A DNA stretch of 64,000 bases from Planctomycetota bacterium (lineage in GTDB: Bacteria > Planctomycetota > SZUA-567 > H5-PLA8). Below are positions 54,301 through 61,193 of the stretch, piece by piece. The translations under genes and the position numbers were made by a program. Below the pieces are notes generated by a model. The model was not told the origin of the DNA. It saw nothing but the letters and a program-made list of their open reading frames with translations, and ran no database searches. The stretch covers positions 2,165,201 through 2,229,200 of the forward strand of contig JABTUM010000001.1 in assembly GCA_015075375.1 (NCBI GenBank), given 5' to 3'. Numbering within the stretch: position 1 is the stretch's first letter; each line of letters opens with the position of its first letter.

Positions 54301-55219
54301 CGACGCCGTCGCCGCCGAAATCGCGCGGCGCCGCACGCTCCTGAGCGTCCGCGAAAGCTTGGTCGATCTGGCCCTCGAAGCCGCGCAGGAAGAAGAAGCC
54401 GCCGGCCGCACGGACGAAGCCGCGCGGCTGCGCCAAACCGCCGCCGATCAACTGGGGCTCCTGCTCGAAGCGCTCGGCGACATCCCCAGCCTGCGCCTGC
54501 GCCGAGCCGAAGCCCTCGCCGCCGGCGGCGCGGTCCGCGAAGCGATCGGCATGCTCGAAGCCCTGCGCGCCGAATGGCCCGACCGCGATTCGGCCTGGTA
54601 CGTCCGCCTCGCGCGCCGCATCAGCGAACTCCACTTCGAACGGCGCGACTTCGCCGCGGCCGCCGAATGGCCCGAACGCATGCGCATCGCCGGCGTCAAC
54701 GCCGAATGGAAACGCAAGCACTGGCCCGACGTCGACGCCTTCCTCGAACGCTGCTACGCCGCCGGCGCCCCGCGGCCCGGCGAACCGGCCCCCGCCGCTC
54801 CCGCCGCGCTTCCCGCCGAACGCTCCCCCGACGAAAAAGAACTCGACCGCCTGCGCAAGATCGAACGCGCCGGAACCGAACATCCCGAAGTGCTCACCGA
54901 AGAGTTTCGCTGGCGGCTCGCCTTCGTGGCCCGAAAAGTCGCACACCGGCAGGCCTTCGCCGAACTGGAACGGACCGTACTCGAAGCCCGCGCGCAAGGC
55001 CGCGAATCCGAACTGCCCGAAGCGGCGCGCCGCAAGCACCGCCTCGCCACCGATCTCGTCGCCGCCGAAGACGCCGCCTGGCGCACCGAACAGCGCTACC
55101 GAGCCCAGATCGCCCGTTCCGGCGGCGAACCCCAAGTCCCCGAAGCGATCCGCGCCGAACGCCAAGCCGCCTGGCGCCGTGCCGACGCGCTCGCCGCCGA
55201 ATGGGACAGAACCGAATGA
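51347..55219 (+). CDS. Large secreted helical-repeat (TPR-like) protein
   Basis: The 1290-residue protein has a signal peptide (RRLAAFLLALSTLACAPLAAQ) and is almost entirely alpha-helical, very rich in Ala, Arg and Glu. Recurring patterns (DYERALEQLAGIRRNYPDAATV, LRLRRAEALAAGGAVREAIGMLEALRAEWPDRDSA) are TPR-like. GGGAGGG lies about ten bases before the ATG. The opposite strand is also open for over 1300 codons, but that reading is Gly/Phe/Arg-rich and lacks a signal or start site, so it is a G+C artefact. It is a stand-alone gene bracketed by duplicated repeat blocks. Probably a periplasmic scaffold; no enzymatic motif. Confidence 0.8.
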   Translation: MRPIARRLAAFLLALSTLACAPLAAQDDYTYAQRLLESHAEDLDAPSLVRRLAARLESARDPRRALTARLLRALACRTDARRATPARRQELLAEAEAHYQAFLAGGANHPDLARARADTESLQLDFARAQAQAAAADPARAGELGMQAAQRLLDLAQTHRIAAERLRVPLKAAFADPDLESEDDAKRARVLQRIQAALEPYLEHERPHLTLRLEALAAMPACPERAAAARALIAHLQAHLDSEDLGLLDDLCAWFQYAKGRTHALLQDEDAAAAAWREALGYEMGGAPAEARAAAHEIRMAILRDYVAMHERSASPERFEKIVEIVTGSLDHVCNPYMQHECCKPGGKLLRIARARAWPHVPDAGAEEFERALRDLHAIVRDGPPWSRNAAQAMAEIAALAAQRRVRPNLAPAVWLGAAHGAWLDGHAAAQRARELGPAETPEARTVRATERESFERAVALYRKAISAARGGPHAGPAERLFAEPRAWSEMSDAHLRLDEPLEAYIAAQALRDFFAPGRRDRWLPDPKRDPKFHAQPGIAAALAALDTPAGNEPGKEGWLARADNAANVALGRLQRTDPHLYLRLQEGQAQPNAYARSAILLDDARRLHEAARAAESLDAALARARDAFLKAEAAALGFQSLAAGDPQREAALYQTGAAWALAAQLAADAPLKHAPEAQRERACAAQALANWEAYESHLRAHAAQDDRALARRAERARAIALQRLLLHHQGRDWDRVLEAAAAYTALAPAADPNAALVALRCVQAYSAGTEGFPAPEAAQRLGAAEALLDKLAAQPAHLSYARRTLAARYVALAGDSAAEPEELRAWHGRAADLFAADLAAQEAPPLETAARLLPLLHAAGRPREAAAHAQRLLALHDPRDRNGSIEDEAWPALLEAMQSVLRFDDRERWKRCRQDHAVLIDWLYETRAGAANGDVPSLRPAHDKHPVDYERALEQLAGIRRNYPDAATVAPQRDEERFRGVSWLDAVAAEIARRRTLLSVRESLVDLALEAAQEEEAAGRTDEAARLRQTAADQLGLLLEALGDIPSLRLRRAEALAAGGAVREAIGMLEALRAEWPDRDSAWYVRLARRISELHFERRDFAAAAEWPERMRIAGVNAEWKRKHWPDVDAFLERCYAAGAPRPGEPAPAAPAALPAERSPDEKELDRLRKIERAGTEHPEVLTEEFRWRLAFVARKVAHRQAFAELERTVLEARAQGRESELPEAARRKHRLATDLVAAEDAAWRTEQRYRAQIARSGGEPQVPEAIRAERQAAWRRADALAAEWDRTE

Positions 55220-55242
55220 GGCTGAGCCGAATGACCCGCCGT

Positions 55243-55550
55243 CCCTTCTCCCTCTGGGAGAAGGGCAGGGATGAGGGAGGTTAGCCCTTCGCCCCTTTTC
55301 CCCCTTCACAACGGGGAGCCAGTGGCGATGCCGTCGACGTATTCTCCCCCTTTGCAAGGGGGAGTTAGAGGGGGTGCCGTTGATGTTGCACTAGCCGTTG
55401 AAGTTGTAGTTCTCTCCCCCATTACAACGCGGAGCAAGAGGGGGTGCCCTGCCGTCCTCTTCTCCCTCTGGGAGAAGGGCAGGGATGAGGGAGGTCAGCC
55501 GTTCGTCCCTTTTCTCCCTTCACAACGGGGAACCAGAGTCGGTGCCATCG
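55243..55550. repeat. Right block of palindromic repeats (types A and B)
   Basis: The order is B2 (55243-55291), a degenerate A4 (55298-55332), A5 (55341-55380), a spacer containing CTAGCCGTTGAAGTTG, A6 (55409-55448), B3 (55456-55513) and a diverged A7 (55512-55546). A5 is identical over 40 bp to A1 at 50871-50910. The spacer and its flanks match the left block at about four in five positions. With the left block it encloses the 1290-residue gene. The hairpins may also terminate its transcript. Confidence 0.85.
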
Positions 55551-55658
55551 CCGTCCAACCTCGAAGACGTTGAGCACCGAAGCCCAGAGCATGCGCCGCA
55601 GGCGCTACCCTGGGTACGTGGCCCCCATCGCCGTCCAACCCTGAAGGGGTTGCGGTCT
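55546..55658. repeat. Type C repeat (CCAACC...GGGGTTGCGG palindrome)
   Basis: CATCGCCGTCCAACC occurs at 55546-55560 and 55627-55641. The second copy continues as a CAACCC-TGAA-GGGGTTG hairpin followed by CGG. Between the copies is CGCCGCAGGCGCTACCCTGGGTA. Similar units (caaccccgaaggggttgcgg with a ctaccctggg box) are known as dispersed repeats in planctomycete genomes. The region beyond, to 55760, shows no gene. Confidence 0.6.
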
Positions 55659-55765
55659 GTTCACCGTTCACCGGCCCTGCAACTCCGCCCTTCCGCCACC
55701 GCGCCCGCAATCAAGTAATGGTATCTGTCCCTATTTGCCCGCTATACCACATGAGAGGAAACCTA

Positions 55766-55793
55766 TTCACATCATCACTCGCGACAATATATC
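55766..55793 (+). promoter_or_regulatory. Possible promoter of the AT-rich gene at 55877
   Basis: TTCACA (55766-55771, five of six to TTGACA) is followed after 16 bp by TATATC (55788-55793, four of six to TATAAT). The surrounding DNA is AT-rich and the gene begins 84 bp further on, with GAGGAGG seven bases before its ATG. This is a match by eye only. Confidence 0.4.
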
Positions 55794-55876
55794 CGAATCA
55801 CTTCAGCATTTCCTTCGGAGTGTGAATGAGGTACTTTTCCAATTGCGGTGATGAAAGCAAATGAGGAGGCGGATTG

Positions 55877-56308
55877 ATGTGGAATCTGAATGAATGTAAA
55901 GACCTTCGAGCTTACGTTGAGGCGGAGCTTATAGTCGAATCTAACAAGCTCGGGGTAAGTATGATTGGCTGGCGTTTTGATTGGTCGGATACTTGTCCAG
56001 AGGGACATCCCTTTCAATACCTTGATGGGTTGTTGGAAAACTTGGGGAATGTTTCTATTTTCGGATTAAGTCCTGATGAGCGCGCAAATGGCTCTATTGA
56101 TTGGGTTCTTGATGCTCAGGAGGGCCGTCCAAGAATATATTGGGAAGATTTATATGTATATCAAAATGGCGTTTGGATTCAAATTGCCAAATTCAAATCT
56201 ATCCCGGATCATATTTGGAATACCCTCTCAGAGGAGTCCAAGCAAATCGCCAAGAAAGGTGGAGCGTATTCATGCGAAAATTCTTGTACTAAAAATCACC
56301 TGGATTAA
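55877..56308 (+). CDS. AT-rich accessory gene, unknown function
   Basis: The 143-residue protein is acidic and Trp/Asn-rich (WRFDWSDTCPEGHPFQYLDG, IYWEDLYVYQNGVWIQ). It is visibly AT-richer than the rest of the window, with codon use to match, which suggests transfer. GAGGAGG lies seven bases before the ATG. The stop is one base before a large inverted repeat. No conserved motif is recognised; the size, acidic character and single-domain build resemble immunity proteins of polymorphic toxins, but no toxin is adjacent and this is only a guess. Confidence 0.65.
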   Translation: MWNLNECKDLRAYVEAELIVESNKLGVSMIGWRFDWSDTCPEGHPFQYLDGLLENLGNVSIFGLSPDERANGSIDWVLDAQEGRPRIYWEDLYVYQNGVWIQIAKFKSIPDHIWNTLSEESKQIAKKGGAYSCENSCTKNHLD

Positions 56309-56309
56309 A

Positions 56310-56578
56310 AGGTTTGGGCCGGTGGCGCCGGCTAACGAGAAAAGCATAGTTGAACGCGTGGCATCTTTCGACTTGGTGCCACTGCGCAGCCGAAGGCTGC
56401 CAGTGCCGTGCGCCGATTGTGAGCAAAACAGCCGAAGGACAGATGCAAAGCGCGGGCGTAACGCCGCAGGGCACGGGTTGCCCACGGCCGCATCCCGTGG
56501 CACCAAATCAAGAAGGGGCGACGCGTTCGAATCCACGTTGCTCCTTCAGACAGCGCCACCAGCCCGTTACCGAAACCT
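56310..56578. repeat. Imperfect long inverted repeat, copy 1
   Basis: This 269-bp palindrome has outer arms AGGTTT (56310-56315) and AAACCT (56573-56578). Further in, GGCCGGTGGCGC is matched by GCGCCACCAGCC, and CGGCTAACG (56329-56337) by CGTTACCG (56565-56572) with one extra base. The arms GAACGCGT...TTGGTGCCAC (56352-56382) and GTGGCACCAAAT...ACGCGTTC (56497-56528) also pair. The 56310-56578 span touches the stop codons of the two flanking convergent genes. A related, inverted copy lies at about 58762-59010. It may be a mobile palindrome (MITE- or attC-like). No encoded protein was seen. Confidence 0.75.
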
Positions 56579-56924
56579 AGAGCTTTGCACGAATGCATCC
56601 GCTTTTCCTTCTTCGAAGAATACTTTCGATTGCAAGAGCCGTAAGAATCAGCAGCCCCATTCCAAGCAAGGCATTTAGTAAGAGTGCGCCAATTGACCAC
56701 GTCACGAACTGGACACCAAATGCAAGGCTCTCGCTATAGGTCTGGAATGTGAAAGGCCAACCCCTTCCAAAGTCGTCCGGCCCGAAAGGGTTATCCGGCG
56801 CTGGAGGCAGCCAGGCAGGTCGCGTTGAATACGGCTGCACATTAGACCACAACAAGAGACCTGCGAGCAGAACAACCGACACTAAAGTCATCAGGTGAAA
56901 GCGGGCTCCGCGGACAAGCTTCAA
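56577..56924 (-). CDS. Small planctomycete-type membrane protein
   Basis: The 115-residue protein has two membrane segments (HLMTLVSVVLLAGLLLW and WSIGALLLNALLGMGLLILTALAI) separated by a Pro/Trp/Tyr-rich loop with GWPFTF. Proteins opening with RFHLMT...LLLW and containing a GWPF loop are frequent in planctomycetes and have no known role. The reading frame opens with a TTG at 56924 without a Shine-Dalgarno; an ATG at 56891 is the alternative. Its stop codon overlaps the inverted repeat by 2 nt. It is the last of four minus-strand island genes. Confidence 0.6.
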   Translation of the reverse strand: MKLVRGARFHLMTLVSVVLLAGLLLWSNVQPYSTRPAWLPPAPDNPFGPDDFGRGWPFTFQTYSESLAFGVQFVTWSIGALLLNALLGMGLLILTALAIESILRRRKSGCIRAKL

Positions 56925-57004
56925 TTGGGATTATTCCTCATCTACTTCTGTCTGATCAGTAATGGGGTATGCGGAAAACGGCTGCGATTAAAAAAGCTTC
57001 CCCC

Positions 57005-57391
57005 CTACCCCTCACGCCCTTCCTCACGGCCCATATCATCCAGAAACGTCTCCGGCTCCGGATCGTCGGGGCGAACCTCCCAAACCCAGAGCGAGTGCAT
57101 GAACAGAATGCCCATGAGAATCTTGAAAGCCTTCCGCGTATCCCAGCCTTTGAGCCCCAGCACGAACACGCCGGCCACGACGCCCAACGCGCTGATCCAA
57201 AACGACAGCCATCGCGCCCAGCCTTTGCGCAACCAAAGGCCTGCGCCGAGTACGAAAAGAGGAAGGCCCATCGCCAGCAAATCGTTCCGCCCTGCGCTCA
57301 GGCCCAGGTAGAAGAGCGCCAAACCCAACCCGATCCAGAGCCCGGCGTAGAACGAAATACCGCCTCCGGGCGGCCGGAATACGCTCCACAT
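57005..57391 (-). CDS. Small polytopic membrane protein
   Basis: The 128-residue protein has about four hydrophobic helices (GGGISFYAGLWIGLGLALFYLGL, LLAMGLPLFVLGAGLWL, RWLSFWISALGVVAGVFVLGL, KILMGILFMHSLWVW) and an acidic C-terminal tail (DDPEPETFLDDMGREEG). The ATG at 57391 has GAGGCGAAAG upstream; the frame to 57430 crosses the upstream element at 57406-57426. It begins 44 nt after the stop of the secreted helical gene on the same strand. The family is unrecognised; it resembles small conserved membrane proteins of planctomycetes. Confidence 0.62.
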   Translation of the reverse strand: MWSVFRPPGGGISFYAGLWIGLGLALFYLGLSAGRNDLLAMGLPLFVLGAGLWLRKGWARWLSFWISALGVVAGVFVLGLKGWDTRKAFKILMGILFMHSLWVWEVRPDDPEPETFLDDMGREEGREG

Positions 57392-57405
57392 ACTTTCGCC
57401 TCGAC

Positions 57406-57426
57406 CCCGAATGCCTACGCTTACCC
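57406..57426 (-). promoter_or_regulatory. Conserved upstream element, copy 1
   Basis: On the minus strand this element reads GGTAAGCGTAGGCATTCGGG (core AGGCATTCGGG) and ends 14 bp before the ATG of the membrane protein gene. It matches the element at 58312-58332 at about 18 of 21 positions. Its location near both Shine-Dalgarno regions suggests a leader, regulatory or recombination site. Confidence 0.45.
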
Positions 57427-57435
57427 GCAAGCGAA

Positions 57436-58299
57436 CTATTTATGCACACCCTGATCAACCTCTTGCGGAAGCACGGACGATACCGACTTGCATTTCCACT
57501 CTCCACCAGCCGAACGCACTAAATCAATGTGTCGATACCTAACCTTGGTCCACTCCGATCTACTACGAACTAAAATGGCCTTCCCATCGGCAGATACGTA
57601 CCAATTACTCGGCTTTTCTAGAAGAGATTTCATGATTTCGATGTGATCTTTTGCTTCTGAATCCAGCTTTTTGGCAAGCTCCGGATGCATTCCTTCAGGC
57701 AATGGAGGCTCTATAACCAGCTTCGTCCGAATGAGCTCAAGGTACTTTTGCGCTTGGAACATCTCCATTAACCCCCGAATAAAGGCGGCTATTTCAGTGG
57801 CCTCCTTTTCGGTAGCTCGCCGGAAACCGCCCATAAGAGCTTCCGCTTCTTGCGGCGCGGGGCCGTCGTGAGTTTTTGCTTCCGCGGCCTCGGACAACTT
57901 AACATGACCGTTCAATTTCTTGATCGCTTGCGCGAGGACAAGGAGATCTTCCTTACGATGCGGTTCTTCCTCCAAGGGGGTATCCTTGTAAACTTCCAAG
58001 GTCGCTTGCGCATGTTCCAGCATTTTGAGCAGGTTCGGCTTCTTCATCCAACTCGCAAGGAGCGCCAATTGCTCCTGGGTCGGCTTATCGTTTCGACCTA
58101 CGGCGTCGATCTGGGACACATACTTTTTGATGATCTGCGTGGCCTCGTGTAGCGACTCCGGAACGACTTCCATTCGAGTAATCAGATCTTCCGCGGCAAG
58201 GTCTTCGGTTCCAAGCGGGTCCGACTCTGCCCTAATGGATAAGATAAGGGCAAAATGTACCAGCACCGCAAGAACATACGCCGAAGGAATCCTACACAT
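57436..58299 (-). CDS. Secreted alpha-helical protein
   Basis: The 287-residue protein has a signal peptide (MCRIPSAYVLAVLVHFALILSIRAES). The mature chain is mainly helical and rich in Glu, Lys and Leu (ATEKEATEIAAFIRGLMEMFQAQKYLELI). The C-terminal part (NWYVSADGKAILVRSRSEWTKVRYRHIDLVRSAGGEWKCKSV) is beta-rich, resembling an SnoaL/NTF2-like or lipoprotein-like domain. The longer frame to 58407 is rejected because it adds residues ahead of the signal peptide. It lies between the two conserved upstream elements. Function unknown. Confidence 0.65.
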   Translation of the reverse strand: MCRIPSAYVLAVLVHFALILSIRAESDPLGTEDLAAEDLITRMEVVPESLHEATQIIKKYVSQIDAVGRNDKPTQEQLALLASWMKKPNLLKMLEHAQATLEVYKDTPLEEEPHRKEDLLVLAQAIKKLNGHVKLSEAAEAKTHDGPAPQEAEALMGGFRRATEKEATEIAAFIRGLMEMFQAQKYLELIRTKLVIEPPLPEGMHPELAKKLDSEAKDHIEIMKSLLEKPSNWYVSADGKAILVRSRSEWTKVRYRHIDLVRSAGGEWKCKSVSSVLPQEVDQGVHK

Positions 58300-58311
58300 C
58301 CCATCAACCCT

Positions 58312-58332
58312 CCCGAATGCCTGCGCTCGCCC
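58312..58332 (-). promoter_or_regulatory. Conserved upstream element, copy 2
   Basis: On the minus strand this reads GGGCGAGCGCAGGCATTCGGG in outline (core AGGCATTCGGG) and ends 12 bp before the ATG of the secreted helical gene. See the copy at 57406-57426, which sits at nearly the same distance from its own gene. Confidence 0.45.
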
Positions 58333-58372
58333 CGGGCAACCAGCCAATAATAAATCGCGGGCGGCCCTACGG

Positions 58373-58732
58373 CTACTCGACGGTCCCTTCATCCCCTGCT
58401 CCGCCACGCGAAGAGTTTTTGCGGAGGACGCGCAAAAAGGAACTAACCTCCTCCTGTGCTGTACTCAAAAACTCTGGCCTTTTCCAAGACTGGGCCTCAC
58501 GATGAAGTTCTTTAAGAAGGCAGTCAACCACTCTATTGACTTCGAATAATTCCTCATCCGAGCATGTACTCAAATCGCAAAACTTCGTCCCAGACTCAAT
58601 ACCGAAGTTTACGGCTTCCCCTAATGAGCTTCCTTGGGGGTCGGCACGTTGAATACTTTCAAGCATTAAATAGTACATCGTTCCCGACCCTTTCCAAATC
58701 TGACCATTGGGTAACTTTATGAATGCCGCCAT
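58373..58732 (-). CDS. Small soluble island protein, unknown function
   Basis: The 119-residue protein begins with a beta-strand-rich segment (FIKLPNGQIWKGSGTMYYLMLES) and ends in helices (VNRVVDCLLKELHREAQSW). GGGAG eight bases upstream supports the ATG at 58732; the frame continuing to 58792 enters a repeat. No signal peptide or membrane helix. It is the first of the four minus-strand genes between the two palindromic copies. No family is recognised. Confidence 0.6.
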   Translation of the reverse strand: MAAFIKLPNGQIWKGSGTMYYLMLESIQRADPQGSSLGEAVNFGIESGTKFCDLSTCSDEELFEVNRVVDCLLKELHREAQSWKRPEFLSTAQEEVSSFLRVLRKNSSRGGAGDEGTVE

Positions 58733-58761
58733 GCCATTACTCCCGAAAAAGAAGCGACTGC

Positions 58762-59010
58762 TGGCGCGGACTGACCGGAAAACCAAACTCAAACGCGTGC
58801 CCCATTCGGATCGGGCGCTGCGGCCGTTCGCAGCCCGCGCCCAACGGCATCACACCCGCGCTTGGCATCGGTCCCCTGAAGCCATACCTTCTACATCCAC
58901 CATCCCCCATCGCACGCATGCTAGGCACTCGCCCCGCGCGCCGAAACTGGAAAACCCCAAACAACCGCACCCACCTACGCACACGCGTAACCTCGCTGCG
59001 CCGCCGAGCG
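58762..59010. repeat. Imperfect long repeat, copy 2 (inverted relative to copy 1)
   Basis: The plus strand from about 58762 aligns with the complement of 56310-56578. Shared stretches include CTG(C/G)TGGCGC, AACGCGT followed by GCCCC and TTC, TGCGGCCG, CCCGCGCTT with GCATC, and GTCC followed by a GAAGCC-like end. The last third, to about 59010, is more diverged and the right boundary is uncertain. Together with copy 1 it encloses the four minus-strand genes. The alignment was made by eye. Confidence 0.55.
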
Positions 59011-59460
59011 CCGATGGCCACGGAAGGCCGCGCTTTTTGGGCCTCCGAACCGCTTGCACCCGTTCAGCCCCTCGGGCATAGCCGCCCGGGCGCTAAGCAC
59101 CTGCGTGCAAATATACGCTTTGCAGCATCTATTTATAGCAGTTTTATGGCACAATCGAATTTTTGCTCGACGTGCGCGAGGTGGTATAGATCGCGTTTTT
59201 GCGCGTATAAGTCCTTATTCCTCGTCCGCCGTTTTGCCGCACAAGAGCACCCCGCTTCGCCGCGTGCATAGCCCCTATATCGCGCGGCGAACTCCCCCGC
59301 GCCCGGCGCGACCCGCGGCGAACGCTCGAGGCCCGGCCCTGCGCTTCCTCGCACGCTCCCGCGTACGCGCCGATCGTTCCTAAATTAACGAGAGCTTCCC
59401 CCGCTTCATCCGTTAAGGTGTAAGCAGTCTAGACCGCTCGTGAAGCGCGAGGTCGTGGGC
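59011..59460. other. Non-coding stretch before the beta-helix gene
   Basis: Between the repeat and the gene at 59461 no credible gene is seen. The open frames here are short and Arg/Ala/Pro-rich. An AT-rich segment (59110-59230) contains TTTGCT (59162-59167) and TATAGA (59185-59190) 17 bp apart, a possible weak plus-strand promoter, but about 270 bp from the gene. A remnant ATGGCACAATCGAATTTTTGC with CxxC codons could be the end of a lost zinc-ribbon gene. Confidence 0.35.
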
Positions 59461-61158
59461 ATGCGTAAGGCCTGGATCGGACTCATGTTAACGCTAGGCC
59501 TCGCGCACGCCGCCGAGCGCGCCATCCCGCCGTTGAACCTCCCGCCTTGGCCCGTCAAGCGCGTCGCTTCGCTGGCCGAACTCAAAAACGTGCTCGGCAC
59601 GCCCAACCAGATCCTCATACTCGCGCCCGGTTTACATGCGTTCGGCGAGGAAATCCTGGTCCGCGACGTGCGAAACCTGGTGATCGCCGGCGGCGACGCC
59701 GACGCTTCCAAAACCATCCTGCGCGGTCCGGGCTGGGTCGGCGCCCACGGCAGCGGCCCGCACTTTAACGTCAGCACCGCCCACGGGATCACGTTTGCCA
59801 ACCTAACCTTCGAGGAATCCAGAACTTACGCGATCAAAGTCAGCGGCGAAAGCGATCCGTCCGAGATCCACATCTACAACTGCCGCTTCAAGAATATCGG
59901 CGTCCGCGCGATCAAAGGTTCCGGCTCCGACCGCGGCGTCGCCAAAGGCGGCTCCGTCCGCCACTGCCGCTTTGCGTGCGACCGCGTCCCGCCCAAGGAT
60001 TGGCTCTTCGACGGCAACTACATCTCCGCCATCGACATGATGCGCCTCGACGGTTGGACCTTTGCCGACAACGAGTTCCGTGACGTGAAGGGCCTTTCCG
60101 GCGAAGGCCGCGGCGCGATTTTCCTGTGGGTCGATTGCAAGCGCTGCACGATCGAGCGCAATTTCATCAGCGGCTGCGACCGCGGCATCGCCATCGGCAA
60201 TCCGTCGATCGACGATAAAGCCAAGGCCGCCGGGATGTTGCACGCCGACGATTTTACCGTGCGCAACAACGCCATCGTCACCGCCACCGACGCCGGCATC
60301 GAGATCGCCTGGGCGCGGAACATCCGCGTCCAGCACAACACGATCTTCCGCACCACCGATCCCGCCGAAGGGCGCGGCATCCGGGCGGTCAAAGAATCGC
60401 GCCTCGAAAAAATCGAACTCGTTAACAACTTGGTCCACGGGACCTTATGGGACGCCCCGGGCATCGAACAGCGCCGCAACCTTTTCGGGAAGCTCGACGG
60501 CTACTTCGCCGCGCCGGCTTCGGGCGACTTGCACCTCACGCCCCTGGCCGTGAAAGCGATCAACCAAGGCGAACCGCTCTCGGACGTAAAGGAAGATTAC
60601 GACGGGCTGGCGCGCGACGGCGCGCCCGATCTGGGCGCCTTCGAATTCGGCGCGCGTCCGGCCGCGCCGGCCGGCACCGCCGTAACCGCTTCCGCGAACG
60701 GCACTTCCGCGTCCGCTTCGCGCCCGGCATCCAAACCCGAAGCGCCCCCCGCGCCGAAGGCCGTGGCGGTCCCCGCCGATTGGATCGCCAAAGCCAAAGC
60801 CCGCACGCTCGCCGCCGTCGCCGCCGGCGCGCGCCCCAAGGTCTTCCTCACGCTCTTCGGTTCCAAGCCCGAAGCCGTCCGCCTCAAAGCCGCCGACGAC
60901 AAGAAGTTAACGCTCGACCTGAAGGGCTCCGCGATGCCCTGGGAATGGAGCCAGCTCAAAGAGCCCGATTACCGCCAGCTCGCCGCCGCCACGCTCGGCG
61001 ATCCCGACGCCGAAGGGAATCTCCTGCTCGGCGTGTTTCTCCTCTGCGCCGGCGAATCCGCCGAAGCCGACCGCCATTTCGCGCAAGCGATCCTGCAGGA
61101 TGCGAAGATCACGCGCGCGCACGTGGACGAGATCGTGAAGGGGCTGAGCGCCAAGTAA
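59461..61158 (+). CDS. Secreted right-handed beta-helix protein
   Basis: The 565-residue protein has a signal peptide (MRKAWIGLMLTLGLAHAAE). A parallel beta-helix of the pectate-lyase/NosD type (about 70-370) follows, with repeats such as IHIYNCRFKNIGVRAIKG, NNAIVTATDAGIEIAWA and RVQHNTIFRTTDPAEGRGI. It ends with the DGLARDGAPDLGAFEF motif common after beta-helices. An Ala/Pro/Ser-rich linker leads to a C-terminal helical domain (about 450-565). GAGG lies eight bases before the ATG at 59461; a GTG at 59440 is also in frame. The domain may bind or cleave polysaccharide, but no catalytic residues are identifiable. It converges with the NrdD-like gene. Confidence 0.8.
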   Translation: MRKAWIGLMLTLGLAHAAERAIPPLNLPPWPVKRVASLAELKNVLGTPNQILILAPGLHAFGEEILVRDVRNLVIAGGDADASKTILRGPGWVGAHGSGPHFNVSTAHGITFANLTFEESRTYAIKVSGESDPSEIHIYNCRFKNIGVRAIKGSGSDRGVAKGGSVRHCRFACDRVPPKDWLFDGNYISAIDMMRLDGWTFADNEFRDVKGLSGEGRGAIFLWVDCKRCTIERNFISGCDRGIAIGNPSIDDKAKAAGMLHADDFTVRNNAIVTATDAGIEIAWARNIRVQHNTIFRTTDPAEGRGIRAVKESRLEKIELVNNLVHGTLWDAPGIEQRRNLFGKLDGYFAAPASGDLHLTPLAVKAINQGEPLSDVKEDYDGLARDGAPDLGAFEFGARPAAPAGTAVTASANGTSASASRPASKPEAPPAPKAVAVPADWIAKAKARTLAAVAAGARPKVFLTLFGSKPEAVRLKAADDKKLTLDLKGSAMPWEWSQLKEPDYRQLAAATLGDPDAEGNLLLGVFLLCAGESAEADRHFAQAILQDAKITRAHVDEIVKGLSAK

Positions 61159-61164
61159 GCATTC

Positions 61165-61189
61165 CAACCCGCTGCACCGAAACGGGTTG
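61165..61189. terminator. Hairpin between convergent genes
   Basis: CAACCCG (61165-61171) and CGGGTTG (61183-61189) form a 7-bp stem with an 11-nt loop, in the 35-bp gap between two convergent stop codons. It lacks a T-tract on either strand, so its terminator function is uncertain. It resembles the type C palindrome at 55636-55653. Confidence 0.35.
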
Positions 61190-61193
61190 CGGA

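Noticed and set aside
51272..55357. Minus-strand reading frame of more than 1300 codons opposite the large secreted protein
   Set aside because: Its product is Gly/Phe/Arg/Ala-rich without domains, signal or ribosome-binding site, and is the expected mirror of a high-G+C gene. The plus strand has a signal peptide and TPR-like repeats.
55271..55718. Short plus-strand frames after the large secreted gene
   Set aside because: They consist wholly of translated palindromic repeats.
56515..56540. tRNA T-loop-like GTTCGAATCC
   Set aside because: The flanking bases do not form a T-stem and no cloverleaf could be drawn. It is part of the long inverted repeat.
56310..56578. Calling the palindrome a definite integron attC site
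   Set aside because: The ends only partly match RYYYAAC and GTTRRRY, the length exceeds that of usual attC sites, and no integrase gene is in the window. Kept as one possible interpretation.
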